Counted from the stretch's first letter, positions 1 through 6,971 are shown. The stretch is DNA of 8,048 nucleotides from CAYTLQ01 sp964438715 (GCA_964438715.1 CAYTLQ010000034.1:1-8048); one strand, 5' to 3'. The notes: generated by a model not told the origin, from the sequence alone. A program made the numbers and translations.

Positions 1-654
1 GCCCTCAGGAGTATCATTAGAGCTAACCGGCTGGTATTCTGAATATCCTACGACTCCAACTCTTCCGGGTTCAACTCCACCTTCGTTCATAAGAAAATAT
101 GCCGCATTTGTTGCACGGGCTACCGAGAGATGCCAGTTGGATGGGAAGACTCCATTTACCGGTATGTTATCGGTATGCCCTTCTATTCGAATATCATTCG
201 GAACAGCATTGATTACTTTTGCCAATTTTTCCAGAATTATCTTCGAGTAATCTGTCAGTTCAGCACTACCCGACTTAAACAAAATGTCATCTAGTATCCG
301 GATGGTAACGCCACGCTCGTTCTGAATCAACTTAATGGAGTTACGAAGTGTTTCATCCTGTATTACGGTGTTCAGTTCACTGCGCAGTGGTGCAAAGGGA
401 TCGGCATCGGGAACAATACCTGTTCCATTACCTGATTCTGTTCCCGAGGAGACATTCGAGGTCGGATTATTGCCTCCGCCAAAGTAACTTCCTGCAACCT
501 CCATCATTTTCCGGTATTTCTGTATATCAACATTCGATGAAGCATACAGGAGTATAAACAACCCGAGCAATAAAGTTATAAGATCTGCATAGGTTATTAT
601 GTACCTGTCGCTGTCGCCTTCCGAATGACTGAATAGTTCAGAGTCGGCACTCAG
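1..654 (-). CDS. motB: MotB, flagellar stator protein with OmpA-like peptidoglycan-binding domain (3' end cut by window edge; start uncertain)
   Basis: MotB pairs with MotA to form the ion-conducting stator and anchors it to peptidoglycan. The frame is open from 795 down to base 1. It shows one membrane helix containing YADLITLLLGLFILLYA, whose Asp is the expected ion-binding residue, then a plug-like stretch, a Gly/Asn/Ser/Thr-rich linker, and an OmpA/MotB domain with ILFKSGSAEL, GHTDNIPV and NW-LS-ARA, ending at SNDTPEG. Perhaps a few tens of C-terminal residues lie outside the window. The start is unresolved. The only ATG upstream of the helix is at 795, which would overlap motA by 145 nt and add 47 mostly basic, disordered-looking residues. 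A CTG at 654 overlaps the motA stop as CTGA and puts the Asp at residue 24, the same position as in Bacillus MotB and Vibrio PomB; the coordinates use that choice. Identity is certain, the 5' boundary is not. The next ATG codons (near 507) lie after the helix and would remove it. Confidence 0.93.
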   Translation of the reverse strand, partial: MSADSELFSHSEGDSDRYIITYADLITLLLGLFILLYASSNVDIQKYRKMMEVAGSYFGGGNNPTSNVSSGTESGNGTGIVPDADPFAPLRSELNTVIQDETLRNSIKLIQNERGVTIRILDDILFKSGSAELTDYSKIILEKLAKVINAVPNDIRIEGHTDNIPVNGVFPSNWHLSVARATNAAYFLMNEGGVEPGRVGVVGYSEYQPVSSNDTPEG

Positions 655-1430
655 GCTGCTAAGATTTCTACCTGATCTTTTTGCGGCAAGAGGCTTACTA
701 ATCTTGCTTTTATTACTGATGGTATTTCTCCGCTCTTCAGCGCCAGAGCTCCCTCCAGGGATAGTTCCATCAACTGTTTCTCTTCTATGTGACATTGTTT
801 TAATTTATCTGCTATTGGTAACCAAAATATATTTGCCGAAAATACGCCCCAAAGAGTTGCGATAAACGCCGAAGCAATACTATGTATTAACTGCGTAGGA
901 TCATTGCCGGCATTTGCCAGTGTCATTATCAGTCCCATAACAGTACCAAGAATCCCCATCGTAGGAGCATAACCTCCCATTTTCTGAAATATGAAAATAT
1001 TTGCCAAATGCCGCTCCTGCATAGCTTTCATTTCATAGCGCGCTACCGATTCGATGAGTTCTTCATCACTGCCATCCAGAACAAAGCGCACCAGTTTACG
1101 GGTGAAGTAATGATCAAATCGGTTGATTTCTTTTTCTATAGTTAATAATCCTTTTTGCCTCCCGATTGCAGAAAACTCTGCAAATATTTCTACAATTCCC
1201 CGAGTATCATATTTTTTAGAAAAATAAGCTTTTTTGATGAGCGGAAATATCAGGAGGAATTTTTCAAACCCGAAGCCGATTATTACTGCGGCAAAAGTGC
1301 CTCCAAAAACAATAATCATCGCGGGGATGAGAAACAGCGCCTGCAGGCTTCCCCCTTCAAGAATGAATGCACCAAAGATTGATACAATTCCTATTAATAA
1401 ACCATTTAGTGAACCTAATTTACTTTTCAT
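651..1430 (-). CDS. motA: MotA, flagellar motor stator protein
   Basis: MotA is the inner-membrane stator subunit that, with MotB, turns ion flow into torque on the rotor protein FliG. The 259-residue protein has the family layout: two hydrophobic helices near residues 7-24 and 31-53, a long cytoplasmic loop (about 57-150), then two more helices near 152-172 and 183-205. The third helix carries the MotA signature GGYAPTMGILGTVMGLI, with the conserved Pro156, and the fourth carries TLWGVFSANIFWLPIADKL, with Pro205. In the loop, GRQKGLLTIE supplies Arg91 and Glu99, which match the charged residues that contact FliG in the enterobacterial protein. The length is slightly below the roughly 290 residues of E. 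coli MotA. The ATG overlaps the flgL stop as ATGA and has no clear Shine-Dalgarno sequence, so translation is probably coupled to flgL. The partner motB follows in an overlapping frame. The ion (H+ or Na+) cannot be decided from this. Confidence 0.96.
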   Translation of the reverse strand: MKSKLGSLNGLLIGIVSIFGAFILEGGSLQALFLIPAMIIVFGGTFAAVIIGFGFEKFLLIFPLIKKAYFSKKYDTRGIVEIFAEFSAIGRQKGLLTIEKEINRFDHYFTRKLVRFVLDGSDEELIESVARYEMKAMQERHLANIFIFQKMGGYAPTMGILGTVMGLIMTLANAGNDPTQLIHSIASAFIATLWGVFSANIFWLPIADKLKQCHIEEKQLMELSLEGALALKSGEIPSVIKARLVSLLPQKDQVEILAA

Positions 1431-2671
1431 AAGAAATCAATCAAAGATTTTGGTAACAGCATTGATGAGGTTTTATACATCATATCAAGTGAATATTGCG
1501 CCGACTGCATTTCAATTACCGCTTTTGCTACATCCAGATCACTTTCTTTTGAAAGCAGGCTTTGTACCTGCATTTTCTGATCCGGCAGCATATCCGAAAT
1601 GGCGTTTACTTTATTCAGCATTCCGCCTGCTTCGGTTGTTTTACGAAGCAGTAACGATGAGAAATTCTGAACCATTTTTATCTGATTATCTGTTGGTTGT
1701 ATTCCTGCCTTGAGAGATTCTTTTATTCTCTTTAGTACATCAAGAATATTGGAATCCTGATTAAATTCTCCACGAAGTGCGTGATTTTCGGAAAGTGTGG
1801 CGTTTCCCAAAAATACCTGAATAGAAATTTCATCTGTCGCCGAGGTCAAGGTAATAGGACTTGCGGGGTTTCCATCCTGAGTCTTCAATACCCCGCTGTT
1901 GGGATCAAATTGAAGAGTTGCATTTGCTGCAGTTACCGTTGTACCACCCGGGCTTAATACTTCAGTTCTCACCGAATATAGTCCTTCATCGGTTTTCTGA
2001 AAGGTTAACTTGAGGTTATATTCTATTCCTGATGAATTAAGAAACGATTTTGTAAAAGTTGTCTCTGTACCAATCTCTTCGTTAATATTGAGGCTACCTC
2101 CAAGATCAAACATTGGTTGAAACAACTCAGTACCTGTTATATTGATTTTTTGTTCAATACCGGGTCCAATTTTTACTTTATGCTCGCCGGAAAGATTTTT
2201 TCCTAAAGAACCCGCTCCGGGTACCTCTGTTGGAGATGAATATGGCGCTGTCGCTGTATTGGTACCGGCAAACAAATATGTACCATCTACTTGTGTATTC
2301 ATATAGGTAAGCATATTTTGTATAGCTTGGTCGATCTTTGCGGCATAATTTTCGCTAAGAGAAAAATTAATCGGATTACGAACTTCTGTAAGATCTGAGA
2401 GAACTTTCTGAATCTCATCGCCCATTCCTTCCATTGCCTGTAAGGTAGCGCTTAAACGGGTCTGGGCATTTTCCAGATTCCTTTCATAAATATCATAATC
2501 GCTAAGCTGATTTTTTAGTCGGGCAATGCGTGCCGTTGCAAGCGGCGAGTCAGACGGCTTCAAAACATTAGATTGTGCCGCCATTTTTGCCTGAAGTTTC
2601 GTGACGGTATTTCTTGTTTTGCCAAGATTATCTAAAAATATTTTTTCGAGTTGATTGGTCGTTACTCGCAT
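1427..2671 (-). CDS. flgL: FlgL, hook-filament junction protein (HAP3)
   Basis: FlgL is the second of two junction proteins between hook and filament; it is exported through the flagellar type III apparatus and sits between FlgK and flagellin. The 414-residue sequence has the flagellin-like N-terminal helical region (MRVTTNQLEKIFLDNL, then LKPSDSPLATARIARL at about 37-52), the typical GTYLFAGTNT at about 130-139, and a flagellin-like C-terminal helix (about 374-414) with SKESDLDVAKAVIEMQSAQY that ends in KSLIDFL. Between them lies a beta-rich, Thr/Gly/Asn-rich variable region. It is longer than E. coli FlgL (317 residues), and the excess lies in the surface-exposed middle. As expected for an exported axial protein it has no cleavable signal peptide. 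The ATG lies 3 nt after the flgK stop, with only a weak GTGGTG upstream. The position after flgK and the C-terminal ending argue against its being a flagellin. Confidence 0.94.
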   Translation of the reverse strand: MRVTTNQLEKIFLDNLGKTRNTVTKLQAKMAAQSNVLKPSDSPLATARIARLKNQLSDYDIYERNLENAQTRLSATLQAMEGMGDEIQKVLSDLTEVRNPINFSLSENYAAKIDQAIQNMLTYMNTQVDGTYLFAGTNTATAPYSSPTEVPGAGSLGKNLSGEHKVKIGPGIEQKINITGTELFQPMFDLGGSLNINEEIGTETTFTKSFLNSSGIEYNLKLTFQKTDEGLYSVRTEVLSPGGTTVTAANATLQFDPNSGVLKTQDGNPASPITLTSATDEISIQVFLGNATLSENHALRGEFNQDSNILDVLKRIKESLKAGIQPTDNQIKMVQNFSSLLLRKTTEAGGMLNKVNAISDMLPDQKMQVQSLLSKESDLDVAKAVIEMQSAQYSLDMMYKTSSMLLPKSLIDFL

Positions 2672-2674
2672 AGA

Positions 2675-4030
2675 TTACACCACATTCAACAATGTTTCAA
2701 AAAGTTCATCAGCAACCTTAATCAATTTTGCTGCTGCATCATACGATCTCTGGTATTTCAGGATGTTAACCATTTCTTCATCAACCGAGACCCCGGAGAA
2801 TTCCTCACGCTGATTATCAAGTTGTTGTAATACAAGACTCGTTGATTCCTGCGCTTGTTCGTTACTGTTAATTGCGTGTGCCACAGAAGAAACAAACTCT
2901 GAATATGTACCGGGAATAGTTTTCCCATCTGCAAGTTTTGCGTCTTTTATTCCCGAAAGTTCAAGTGCAAGTGAATTATTTCCCGGTGTTCCATCTGCTG
3001 ATATTGAAAGTAAACGGGGATCTTTAACCACCTGAGGATTTATAACAATATTACCCGGAGTGTATGAGGAAAAAAACTCTGTGCCCTGCGTTGCTGGTAC
3101 TAAAAGAGAATAACCTTTTCTATGGATATCATTTACTTTTGTTGTAAGACTATTTGCTAAAGTATCGAGAGTTGAAAGATACCCTTGAATTGTAGTGGAA
3201 TAAGTGTTTATGAGTGCTCCCATCTCTCCGCCGGTTATTGCCAAAGGAGATGTGCCTTGTTTCGTTACTACCTTAAGTGATTCAGAAGTTGTAACAACGG
3301 TAAATTCGTTTGTGGTAAGTTTATCAGCCGCAAGAACACCGCCAATACTAACGGAGGCCATTTCTTCATTATCAATAGTTACCTGAATATTGGCAAGCTT
3401 ACTGAGTTCCTGTATTACCTGATCTCTCCTATCCAGCAAGTTATTTGAGGATACGCCGGCTAATTTAGATTCAAATATCTGTTTATTAAGTGCAGTAATC
3501 TCTTTTGCGTAAAGATTAATTTTTTCAACTGTTGATGTTGCTTCTGCCTGCAGGTCGGGTTTTAGGTTATTAAGCCCCTCATAAATAGATTTAAATTTGG
3601 CGCTCATTTCTTCGGCAGAACGAATAACATTTTGTCGCAACGCTATCGATTCAGGTTGCGCACTCAGTTCATTCCATGAATTGAAAAACTTATTCATCAA
3701 CGCGCTGAGCCCGTTTTCACCGGGTTCCGAAAGCATCGATTCAATTTGGCCAAGATAGAGCGACTGTTTTGCCGCCAGACCGTTTTGTTGACTATAGGTC
3801 CTATGCTGGTTGTCGAGAATTTTGTTTTTGACACGAACAACATCCTCTATTTTAATGCCTCCGCCGACAGAACGATTGGAGGCATCACCGGCTTCAGTAC
3901 CAAATACAACTTTTTGCCTTACATAATTAGGATTATTGGCGTTGCTTATATTATTCGAAGAGACGGTCATTGCCTGTTGATAGGCGCTTAATCCTCTTGC
4001 CGAAATATGGAAAAGTCTTGATATACTCAT
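2675..4030 (-). CDS. flgK: FlgK, hook-filament junction protein (HAP1)
   Basis: FlgK is the first junction protein assembled on the finished hook; FlgL and then filament follow. Called from the ATG at 4030 it has 451 residues. The N-terminus MSISRLFHISARGLSAYQQA, followed by VSSNNISNANNPNYVRQ (about 23-39), is the flagellar rod/hook/HAP signature. The last 40 residues, with SGVSVDEEMVNILKYQRSYDAAAKLIKVADELFETLL, form the matching C-terminal helix (FlgK family). The long helical segment around 60-200 with NEL-AQPES-ALRQNVI is also FlgK-like. It is shorter than E. coli FlgK (547 residues). The frame continues six codons upstream to a TTG at 4048 inside flgN, but the ATG gives the canonical MS-start of the family and lies one base after the flgN stop (TAATATG), so I prefer it. 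Translation is likely coupled to flgN, which encodes its presumed chaperone. Confidence 0.95.
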   Translation of the reverse strand: MSISRLFHISARGLSAYQQAMTVSSNNISNANNPNYVRQKVVFGTEAGDASNRSVGGGIKIEDVVRVKNKILDNQHRTYSQQNGLAAKQSLYLGQIESMLSEPGENGLSALMNKFFNSWNELSAQPESIALRQNVIRSAEEMSAKFKSIYEGLNNLKPDLQAEATSTVEKINLYAKEITALNKQIFESKLAGVSSNNLLDRRDQVIQELSKLANIQVTIDNEEMASVSIGGVLAADKLTTNEFTVVTTSESLKVVTKQGTSPLAITGGEMGALINTYSTTIQGYLSTLDTLANSLTTKVNDIHRKGYSLLVPATQGTEFFSSYTPGNIVINPQVVKDPRLLSISADGTPGNNSLALELSGIKDAKLADGKTIPGTYSEFVSSVAHAINSNEQAQESTSLVLQQLDNQREEFSGVSVDEEMVNILKYQRSYDAAAKLIKVADELFETLLNVV

Positions 4031-4031
4031 A

Positions 4032-4490
4032 TTACACTTTTCTGTCAATTAACGATCTTTTTTGATTGCCTAAAAGGCATGAAACGGCTTCATTAAGAAA
4101 ATTTCGCACATGATTTATAAGAAATGAATTGTATTGATTTATTTCATTTATCTCTACAAGTGCATTCCTTATTTCACTTTCACGGGTAACAAGTTCTTCC
4201 ATTTCTTCATTTGTAATTATTCCCTTCAGAACCCTGCTAAGTTTAATAGGCTGGTTCAAACCTGTGCTTTTCGGGTTCATTTCCCGTAGTAACTCAGATG
4301 TAAGCTTTAACCGCTTTTTTTCCGCCTCTTGTACAGCAAGCAGTGCCCGTTCTTCCTTAACTATTATTGAGTTTAAATTGCCATGTTTTGCAGAAACCAA
4401 CATTTGCTGCTTCTCTTTTACCACCTCTACAAGAGCAAGAAGATTATTCAATTGCAGTTTGTAAGCTTCAAGTATCTCATTGATTTTCAT
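4032..4490 (-). CDS. flgN: FlgN-like export chaperone for FlgK/FlgL
   Basis: This is probably the cytoplasmic chaperone that binds the C-terminal helices of FlgK and FlgL and delivers them to the flagellar export gate. The 152-residue protein is almost entirely helical and charged, without signal peptide or membrane segment, and has heptad-like stretches at about 15-70 and 95-140. The C-terminal NQYNSFLINHVRNFLNEAV resembles the conserved FlgN ending, where an Asn/Leu-rich helix binds the client. FlgN sequences diverge widely, so the call rests on helical make-up, length (E. coli FlgN is about 140 residues) and its position directly before flgK and flgL. The ATG overlaps the flgJ end by 14 nt and is preceded by the best Shine-Dalgarno sequence in the window, GAGGTGA. 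Another small coiled-coil flagellar protein is possible but less likely. Confidence 0.8.
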   Translation of the reverse strand: MKINEILEAYKLQLNNLLALVEVVKEKQQMLVSAKHGNLNSIIVKEERALLAVQEAEKKRLKLTSELLREMNPKSTGLNQPIKLSRVLKGIITNEEMEELVTRESEIRNALVEINEINQYNSFLINHVRNFLNEAVSCLLGNQKRSLIDRKV

Positions 4491-5292
4491 TACTCACCTC
4501 GAAATGATTGAGATAACCTAGTACCCGTTTTATATATGATTTCGTTTCTTCAAAGGGCGGAACACCATTATACTTATTAACATTTCCCGGTCCGGCGTTA
4601 TACGCCGCCAAAGCCAACTCAAGATTTCCATCATACTCTTTTAGCATTGTGGCGATATATTTTGTGCCGCCGTAAATATTTTGAACAGGGTCCCATGAAT
4701 TTTGTACACCCAACTCCCTCGCTGTTGCATCCATCAACTGCATCAATCCTTTCGCATCAGTTTTTGAACGGGCATGTTCATTTGCAGCTGATTCGACTAA
4801 AATTATAGAACGAACAATGTTTTCCGACACTCCGTATGTTGCAGAAGCTTCTTTTATTATTTCTGAATATCTTTCTAATCTCTGCAACGATGAAGCTGCC
4901 GGTTGAATTTTCGGCACTTTGGAAATTGCTTCATTAATAACAGTTTTAACTCTTGGCGGCAGACCTTTTGAATTCATCAATGCAGGAGGTAAATCCTCGC
5001 CGGTGAGTTTTTTATAGATTTGTTCCGCAATTCCTAAGCCTTGTGTATTTGATATAAACTGTGCAATACTCGTCTGAAACAATTGATCATAAACATCAGC
5101 ACCGGATCCTTCTGTTTCTTCACCGAATAGCCCACCGGTAGTTTCGGTCATGCTTTTCAACATCATACCGGTAAGAATACTTTCGAAATCGCGGGCAGCT
5201 TTTGCGAGTCCTTCTTTCTTTTCCGGAGGAAAATTCTTTTTTACTCCTTCAAGATGCTGACTTTTAACCTGTCTCAGTTCTATTTCGTTCAT
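4477..5292 (-). CDS. flgJ: Dual-domain FlgJ: rod-binding domain fused to an SLT (GH23-like) lytic transglycosylase
   Basis: FlgJ caps the growing rod in the periplasm and clears peptidoglycan in its path. In this 271-residue protein, residues about 25-100 match the rod-binding domain: AARDFESILTGMMLKSM, then SGADVYDQLFQTSIAQFIS and GLGIAEQIYKKL. After a linker (about 100-138), residues about 139-265 form a lytic transglycosylase domain, with catalytic Glu167 in SIILVESAAN, then AKGLMQLMDATARELG, NIYGGTKYIATML, and LALAAYNAGPGNVNKYNGVPP, the typical SLT/GH23 motif set. Such an enzyme cleaves between MurNAc and GlcNAc with formation of an anhydro ring. This differs from Salmonella FlgJ, whose C-terminal domain is a GH73 glucosaminidase. 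No signal peptide is visible, as for FlgJ proteins exported through the flagellar apparatus. The ATG lies 4 nt after the flgI stop; the 3' end overlaps flgN by 14 nt. Confidence 0.93.
   Translation of the reverse strand: MNEIELRQVKSQHLEGVKKNFPPEKKEGLAKAARDFESILTGMMLKSMTETTGGLFGEETEGSGADVYDQLFQTSIAQFISNTQGLGIAEQIYKKLTGEDLPPALMNSKGLPPRVKTVINEAISKVPKIQPAASSLQRLERYSEIIKEASATYGVSENIVRSIILVESAANEHARSKTDAKGLMQLMDATARELGVQNSWDPVQNIYGGTKYIATMLKEYDGNLELALAAYNAGPGNVNKYNGVPPFEETKSYIKRVLGYLNHFEVSNENQ
4494..4500 (-). promoter_or_regulatory. Shine-Dalgarno site of flgN (GAGGTGA)
   Basis: The minus strand reads GAGGTGA followed by GTA and the flgN ATG at 4490, with the GAGG core six bases from the start. 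This is the strongest ribosome binding site in the window, and it lies inside the flgJ coding sequence. It fixes the flgN start and suggests flgN can be translated independently of flgJ, unlike neighbours that rely on stop/start overlaps. Confidence 0.75.
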
Positions 5293-5296
5293 TGTA

Positions 5297-6388
5297 TTAC
5301 ATAATTATTAGTTCAGCTATCAAAGCTCCTGCCTCCTTCAATGCCTGAAAGATGGCAATTATATCTCTCGGTGCAACTTTTAGCGAATTAAGCGCGGCGG
5401 CAACTTCCTGAACATTACTTGCGCCTGCAATTGAAATTGCATTTGTTGTATCCTCAACTTCAACAGTAGGAGTAAGGTTATTAAACAATACTGTCTGACC
5501 TTGTGAAAATGCATTCGGTTGCGATACCAACGGGTTGGCACGGACAGAGATTCTTAAATTACCATGCGAAATTGTAACCGGTTGAATTCTTACTGAGTTA
5601 CCCGCCACAATAGTTCCTGTCTTCTCATTCAATACAACTTTAGCAATTGCATCAGTGGTTACTTGTATAGCTTCAAGTTCCGCCAGAAATGAGGTAATGT
5701 TATTTTGCCTGTTTACGGGAACGCGCACGGTAATTTCAGAAGCATCAATTGCATTTGCCAGTGTGTCGCCGAATTTGGTATTAATTGCAACTGTCATATT
5801 ATTTGCTGTTGTAAAATCCGGTTGACGAAGAAGTATGGTAATAATATCGTTGGTGGTTGCTTGCTTTGAGACAACTCTTTGCTCAAGGATTCCGCCACCG
5901 GGTATTCTCCCACTTAATGCATGGTTTTTCGAAACTCTTCCTCCGGAAGAAGTTGTAATGTCATATCCACCTAAAGAAAGGGGTCCCTGAGAAAAACCAT
6001 ATACTACCCCATCTATTCCCGATAAGGGAGTCATAAGTAATGTTCCGCCCATAAGACTCGTTGCGTCACCCATCGAAGACACACTAACATCGAATTGTGA
6101 GCCTTCTTTCAGATAATTATTAACAGAGGCTGTTACCATTACGGCCGCAACATTTCTTGTCCGCAGGTTTACATCCGGAACAGTAATACCAAACCTTTTG
6201 AGCATACTCGAAACAGACTGAATTGTGAATGATGAACGATAACTATCGCCGCTTCCTGCTAATCCCACTACCAGTCCATAACCAATGAGTTGCTGAGATT
6301 GCACGCCCTTAAAGTATGCAACATCTTTCAGGCGCTGTGGGTAAACAGCAACACAAATAAGTATTGTAAGAAATATCATCTTTTTCAT
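5297..6388 (-). CDS. flgI: FlgI, flagellar P-ring protein
   Basis: FlgI forms the P-ring, the bushing around the rod at the peptidoglycan layer. The 363-residue product is almost the same length as E. coli FlgI (365). An N-terminal hydrophobic stretch (MKKMIFLTILICVAVYPQ) fits a Sec signal peptide, although no clean AxA cleavage site is seen. The mature part opens with the family signature RLKDVAYFKGVQSQQLIGYG followed by LVVGLAGSGDS. Later blocks are also diagnostic: NLRTRNVAAVMVTA, SVSSMGDATSLMGGTLLMTPL, NEKTGTIVAGNSVRI, and the C-terminal VAAALNSLKVAPRDIIAIFQ then LKEAGALIAELIIM. No cysteine is present after the signal peptide. The start is supported by GAGGA four bases upstream of the ATG, a site that overlaps the flgH stop codon. 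Its chaperone gene flgA is two genes upstream. Confidence 0.98.
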   Translation of the reverse strand: MKKMIFLTILICVAVYPQRLKDVAYFKGVQSQQLIGYGLVVGLAGSGDSYRSSFTIQSVSSMLKRFGITVPDVNLRTRNVAAVMVTASVNNYLKEGSQFDVSVSSMGDATSLMGGTLLMTPLSGIDGVVYGFSQGPLSLGGYDITTSSGGRVSKNHALSGRIPGGGILEQRVVSKQATTNDIITILLRQPDFTTANNMTVAINTKFGDTLANAIDASEITVRVPVNRQNNITSFLAELEAIQVTTDAIAKVVLNEKTGTIVAGNSVRIQPVTISHGNLRISVRANPLVSQPNAFSQGQTVLFNNLTPTVEVEDTTNAISIAGASNVQEVAAALNSLKVAPRDIIAIFQALKEAGALIAELIIM

Positions 6389-6392
6389 AGCA

Positions 6393-6397
6393 TCCTC
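6393..6397 (-). promoter_or_regulatory. Shine-Dalgarno site of flgI (GAGGA), overlapping the flgH stop
   Basis: The minus strand reads TGAGGATGCT directly before the flgI ATG at 6388. The GAGGA core is four bases from the start, and its first bases are part of the flgH TGA stop codon (6396-6398). Ribosomes ending flgH therefore sit on the flgI binding site, which suggests coupled synthesis of the L- and P-ring proteins. Confidence 0.7.
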
Positions 6398-6971
6398 AGA
6401 ATAACCAGTGGAAGATTTTTGTCAGCCAACCTGGGCTTTGCGAAGCCTCAATCATACCACTGCCTTCGAATATTATCTCCGCATCACTAATCTGATAAGA
6501 ATAAATTGTATTATCCGGTCGTATATCCTGATAACGAACGATTCCGCGAATACTGATGATTTGTTCTTCCCCGTTTATCACTATTCTTCTACTGCCATGA
6601 ATGCGTACATTACCATTACCAAGTATTGAATCAATTACTGCGCTTATCCGTGTGCTTACCGAACCGGAAGATTTTGTTGAGCCTTTTCCGCTGAAATCGT
6701 TTTGCGATCCAATCGATGCATCGAGTTTCGGAATCGGCGACTTCAACGCTTCACCTGAAACGCCAAAACCCAGATCGCTGGTTCTGCCGGAATTTGTTTC
6801 AGCCTGATTTGAAGCATGTGAAGATTCCATAACAAGTACGGTTACTCCGTCTCCAATCATCGTGGCTTTAAAGTCGGAAAACAATGAACTCGCTGAATTT
6901 TTACGCATATCCTGCGCTGTGAGTATCAGGGGAATAAAAACTATGAGACTAATAACCTTCTTCATATTCAT
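6396..6971 (-). CDS. flgH: FlgH, flagellar L-ring protein, apparently without a lipid-anchor cysteine
   Basis: FlgH builds the L-ring in the outer membrane, completing the bushing with the FlgI P-ring. The 191-residue protein (E. coli FlgH is about 230) has the family core: ASSLFSDFKATMIGDGVTVLV (about 27-47, like the usual LF-D-RA--VGD-vTV), the Ser/Asn-rich middle with NDFSGKGSTKSSG, then GNGNVRIHGSRRIVINGEEQ (about 118-137), IRGIVRYQDIRPDNTIYSYQ (about 141-160), and a GWL-KIF-WLF ending. Residues about 4-19 form a signal peptide, but the usual lipobox cysteine is absent: the sequence runs VFIPLILTAQDM and the protein has no cysteine at all. The ATG at 6971 overlaps the flgA stop as ATGA; a second in-frame ATG two codons on (6965) could equally be used. 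flgI follows after 7 nt. Confidence 0.95.
   Translation of the reverse strand: MNMKKVISLIVFIPLILTAQDMRKNSASSLFSDFKATMIGDGVTVLVMESSHASNQAETNSGRTSDLGFGVSGEALKSPIPKLDASIGSQNDFSGKGSTKSSGSVSTRISAVIDSILGNGNVRIHGSRRIVINGEEQIISIRGIVRYQDIRPDNTIYSYQISDAEIIFEGSGMIEASQSPGWLTKIFHWLF

Noticed and set aside
159..176. Minus-strand ACCGATAA resembling a sigma-28 -10 element
   Set aside because: It encodes the conserved GHTDN motif of motB and no TAAA-type -35 element lies at the right distance upstream.
1234..1713. Plus-strand open frame of 159 codons across the flgL/motA junction
   Set aside because: It runs antisense over two well-supported genes, has no recognisable domain and no plausible ribosome site; other plus-strand frames in the window are shadows of the same kind.
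4031..4048. TTG start adding six residues to FlgK
   Set aside because: The extension lies within flgN and precedes an ATG giving the canonical MSISRLFHISARG family start one base after the flgN stop.
4068..4078. GCCTAAAAGGC inverted repeat beside a T run, terminator-like
   Set aside because: The stem is only four base pairs, the T run precedes the stem on the plus strand and reads as A on the transcribed strand, and it lies inside flgN with flgK directly following.
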